From positions 1 to 7,803 of the forward strand of contig JAKAMV010000459.1 in the NCBI GenBank assembly GCA_021812735.1: a stretch of DNA of 7,803 nucleotides. Reading direction: 5' to 3'. The translations under genes and the position numbers were made by a program. Under the pieces are notes generated by a model. The model searched no databases. It worked only from the letters and a program-made list of their open reading frames with translations, and was not told the DNA's origin. Origin of the DNA: Chloroflexota bacterium (GTDB lineage: Bacteria; Chloroflexota; Limnocylindria; Limnocylindrales; CSP1-4). How positions within the stretch are numbered: position 1 is the first letter of the stretch; every line of letters begins with the position of its first letter. This document shows positions 5,621 through 7,803 of the stretch, one piece after another.

Positions 5621-6448
5621 GTGCTGCGGCAGCGCCTGGTCAGCGCCGCGATCCTGGTCCCGGTCGTCGTTGCGATCTTCCTGCTGGGGCGGCCTTGGAT
5701 CGACGGATTCCTGGTGGGGCTGGGTGCGCTGGCGGCCCGAGAGGCATTCGCGCTGCTCAGCGCGGCCGGCTATCGCGGGTTCGCCCGCTACGGGACGGTC
5801 CTGGCGGCCATGCTGGTGGCAGCGGGCTCGGCTCCGACCGATCTGTTCTTCGCGGCAGGGCTCGCCGCGCTCGGCGCGCTCCTTGCCGGGGCCGGCGCCT
5901 TCACACTGGCGCAGCCGCGCGATGGGCTCGGCACCTGGATCGCCACCGTCTTCGGTGCGGGCTACGTGGGGCTCCTCGGGTTCGCCTCCCGGCTGCTGGT
6001 GATGGCCCCAGCCGTGCCAGTTGGGGCCGCGCTGGGGTGGCTGGGCGGCGGACGGGGGTGGCTACTCCTGCTCGTGGCCACGGTCTGGTCGTACGACTCG
6101 TTCGCCTACGCCGTCGGTCGCGCGTTCGGGCGACGGCGCTTCCTGCAGCACATCTCGCCGTCAAAGACCTATGCCGGGCTGCTGGGTGGGCTCGCGGGCG
6201 CGGTGCTGGTGGCCGCCCTCGTGCTCGCCGGCCTGGGGCGGTCGCCGCTCGAGGGCCTGCCCGTGGGGCTCCTGGTCGGACTGGCCGCACAGGGGGGAGA
6301 TCTCGCCGAGTCGATGCTCAAGCGCGCGGCCGGCGCGAAGGATTCGGGGCATCTGATCCCCGGCCACGGCGGGATGCTGGATCGAATCGACTCGTTTCTG
6401 TTCGCGGCGCCCGTCCTAGCCGGGTACCTAGCGCTGGTGACGCGATGA
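5621..6448 (+). CDS. cdsA: phosphatidate cytidylyltransferase (CDP-diglyceride synthase)
   Basis: CdsA makes CDP-diacylglycerol from phosphatidic acid and CTP, the branch point for bacterial phospholipids, in the inner membrane. The 275-residue protein is strongly hydrophobic, with perhaps eight membrane segments (for example about 6-22, 26-46, 77-95, 104-126, 146-164, 185-205, 210-224 and 258-272). The C-terminal CDP-alcohol signature is complete at 231-257: SMLKRAAGAKDSG, then PGHGGMLDRID. An earlier conserved loop reads YDSFAYAVGRAFG (158-170) followed by SPSKTYAG (179-186). The start is GTG 5621; GAGG at the uppS stop codon (5612-5615) serves as ribosome binding site 5 nt away. The last codon overlaps the dxr ATG. 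The N-terminal half is weakly conserved, as is normal for the family. Confidence 0.95.
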   Translation: MLRQRLVSAAILVPVVVAIFLLGRPWIDGFLVGLGALAAREAFALLSAAGYRGFARYGTVLAAMLVAAGSAPTDLFFAAGLAALGALLAGAGAFTLAQPRDGLGTWIATVFGAGYVGLLGFASRLLVMAPAVPVGAALGWLGGGRGWLLLLVATVWSYDSFAYAVGRAFGRRRFLQHISPSKTYAGLLGGLAGAVLVAALVLAGLGRSPLEGLPVGLLVGLAAQGGDLAESMLKRAAGAKDSGHLIPGHGGMLDRIDSFLFAAPVLAGYLALVTR

Positions 6449-7680
6449 CGACTCGAGCCGACGCGCCAGGCGATCGCGTCGCAATCGGCCCCCGCACCCG
6501 CGTCGCGCTGCTCGGGTCGACCGGTTCGATCGGCCGCCAGGCGGTCGACGTGCTGGCTGGGCTGCCGGATCGCTTCGCGGTTGTGGCGCTGGCGGCGGGC
6601 CATGACCATCGGAGGCTCGAGACGCAGGCCGCCGTGTTGCGGCCGCGGGTCGTCGCGCTTGCGGACGCCGCCGCGCGCGGATCGTTTCGCCCGCCCGACG
6701 GGGCGACGGTCGACGACGCGCCAGACGCGCTCGTGCGCCTGGCCACGCGCGACGACGTGGACCTGGTGGTGGTGGCGACCGGCGGGGTGGTCAGTCTGCG
6801 CCCCGTGCTGGCGGCGCTTCGCGCCGGCAAGGTCGTGGCCACGGCCAACAAGGAGACGCTCGTGAGCGGGGGGCACCTGGTGATGCCGCTCGCCCGGGCG
6901 CTCGCCGCGGCCGCCCCGCCCATCTCACCGTTCGCCAGCCCGCTCGCGTGGCTCCGCCCCATCGACTCCGAGCATTCCGCGATCTGGCAGTGCCTGGTCG
7001 GCGAGGATCCCGAGGCGATCGCGCGGATCTGGCTCACCGCCTCGGGGGGTCCGTTCCGCACGCTGCCGGCGGCGGATCTCGCCCGTGCCACGCCCGAGAT
7101 GGCTCTAGCGCATCCGACCTGGCGGATGGGCGCCAAGATCACGGTGGACTCCGCGACGCTGATGAACAAGGGGCTGGAGGTGATCGAGGCCGACCGGCTG
7201 TACGATGTGGGTCTCGCACGGATCGCCGTGGTGATCCACCCCCAGAGCGTGATCCACTCGGCCGTGGAGTTCGTCGACCGATCCGTCAAGGCCCAGCTCG
7301 GACATCCGGACATGCGCATCCCCATCCAGTACGCGCTCACCTTCCCGGACCGGCGCCCGTCGCCGGCGCCCCCGCTTGCGCTCGATGCGCTCTCCGCGCT
7401 CACGTTCGAGCCGCCGGACGAGGCGCGCTTCCCGGCGCTCCGCATCGCCCGCGATGCCGGGCAGGCCGGCCCCCGCGCCAGCGCGGCCTTGATCGCCGCG
7501 GACGAGGTCGCCGTGCAGCGGTTCCTCGAGCGCAGGCTGGACTTTCCGGGGATCGCCCGGCTGGTGGCCGCCGCCGTCGAACGCTTCGGCGCCGGGCCGG
7601 CCCCGGACCTCGACGAGCTGATCGCCTTCGACGGCGAGGTGCGCGCCTGGTGCGAGGCGGCGCCAGGGGGAGCGGCGTGA
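6445..7680 (+). CDS. dxr: 1-deoxy-D-xylulose 5-phosphate reductoisomerase
   Basis: Dxr (IspC) converts DXP to 2-C-methyl-D-erythritol 4-phosphate with NADPH, the committed step of the MEP isoprenoid pathway; its products supply UppS. The 411-residue protein has the NADPH-binding LLGSTGSIGRQ (22-32), TANKETLVSGG (133-143), the metal-binding DSEHSAIWQ (174-182) with D174 and E176, TASGGPFR (198-205), HPTWRMGAKITVDSATLMNK (223-242), the third metal ligand E245, then IHPQSVIHS (264-272) and GHPDMRIPIQYALTFP (286-301). About 10 extra residues (roughly 157-168, rich in P, S and A) lie just before DSEH. The ATG at 6445 overlaps the cdsA stop as ATGA; a far upstream in-frame start inside cdsA is not credible. 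The E. coli enzyme has 398 residues. Confidence 0.96.
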   Translation: MTTRADAPGDRVAIGPRTRVALLGSTGSIGRQAVDVLAGLPDRFAVVALAAGHDHRRLETQAAVLRPRVVALADAAARGSFRPPDGATVDDAPDALVRLATRDDVDLVVVATGGVVSLRPVLAALRAGKVVATANKETLVSGGHLVMPLARALAAAAPPISPFASPLAWLRPIDSEHSAIWQCLVGEDPEAIARIWLTASGGPFRTLPAADLARATPEMALAHPTWRMGAKITVDSATLMNKGLEVIEADRLYDVGLARIAVVIHPQSVIHSAVEFVDRSVKAQLGHPDMRIPIQYALTFPDRRPSPAPPLALDALSALTFEPPDEARFPALRIARDAGQAGPRASAALIAADEVAVQRFLERRLDFPGIARLVAAAVERFGAGPAPDLDELIAFDGEVRAWCEAAPGGAA

Positions 7681-7803
7681 GCGGATTTCTCAACGCGGGG
7701 ACCACGATCGCCCTCTTCCTGGCGATCCTGGTCGGCCTCGTGGTCGCCCATGAGCTCGGCCACTTCATCGTGGCCCGTCTGAGCGGCGTCCGCGTGCACG
7801 AGT
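7677..7803 (+). CDS. rseP: RseP-like site-2 protease, 5' end only
   Basis: Only the first 42 codons lie in the window. After a short N-terminus there is a hydrophobic segment (about residues 9-24) running straight into HELGH at 25-29, the HExxH zinc motif of S2P-family intramembrane metalloproteases, then FIVARLSGVRVHE, matching the usual GHFxxAR continuation. RseP homologues cut membrane-bound anti-sigma factors and remnant signal peptides. The GTG start overlaps the dxr stop (GTGA), and AGGGGGAG at 7665-7672 is the ribosome binding site 4 nt upstream. The cdsA-dxr-rseP order is common in bacteria. PDZ and C-terminal parts cannot be judged because the gene runs off the window. Confidence 0.9.
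   Translation, partial: MSGFLNAGTTIALFLAILVGLVVAHELGHFIVARLSGVRVHE

Noticed and set aside
5695..6444. In-frame 250-codon extension of dxr
   Set aside because: It runs fully inside cdsA in another frame. The true start is the ATGA overlap at 6445.
1..7803. A novel defence, mobile or biosynthetic system
   Set aside because: All frames with recognisable protein content belong to well-known housekeeping families. No transposase, integrase, tRNA, CRISPR repeat or unfamiliar gene was found.

Overview
This window is a block of conserved housekeeping genes, all on the + strand, in a very GC-rich bacterial genome. The order is rplS, rnhB, yraN, rpsB, tsf, pyrH, frr, uppS, cdsA, dxr and the first 42 codons of an S2P/RseP-type site-2 protease. 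GC-rich DNA, the short (about 200-residue) form of EF-Ts and the run frr-uppS-cdsA-dxr-rseP fit a Chloroflexota-type lineage (Limnocylindria-like) better than Actinobacteria or Proteobacteria. That placement is inference from memory of gene order, not a measured phylogeny.

Layout. Positions 1-240 hold the end of whatever lies upstream, a 16-bp direct repeat, a small hairpin and an extended -10 promoter for rplS. Ribosomal protein L19 (241-588) is followed at once by two tandem GC-rich hairpins. The second has a T-rich tail and looks like an intrinsic terminator, yet it lies inside the 5' part of the longest rnhB reading frame. RNase HII and the YraN nuclease-fold protein follow, 5 bp apart. 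A 219-bp intergenic stretch (1812-2030) carries a second extended -10 promoter almost identical to the first, a perfect 10-bp hairpin placed exactly where the transcript should begin, and a leader of about 143 nt before rpsB.

From rpsB to the window end the genes read as one operon. rpsB and tsf are 33 bp apart. tsf/pyrH, pyrH/frr and cdsA/dxr overlap by 4 nt, and dxr/rseP by 3 nt of coding plus stop. frr and uppS abut, and uppS and cdsA are 7 bp apart. The products link translation (S2, EF-Ts, ribosome recycling factor), pyrimidine nucleotide supply (UMP kinase) and envelope lipid building (undecaprenyl diphosphate synthase, CDP-diacylglycerol synthase, DXP reductoisomerase of the MEP pathway, membrane protease).

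No novel multigene system, mobile element, CRISPR array or RNA gene is visible. The points most worth a second look are the terminator-like hairpin that conflicts with the rnhB start, an RNase HII that keeps its catalytic acids but has lost three usually conserved basic residues, a YraN with EVR instead of EVK, the hairpin at the predicted 5' end of the rpsB transcript, and an insertion just before the metal-binding DSEH motif of Dxr.
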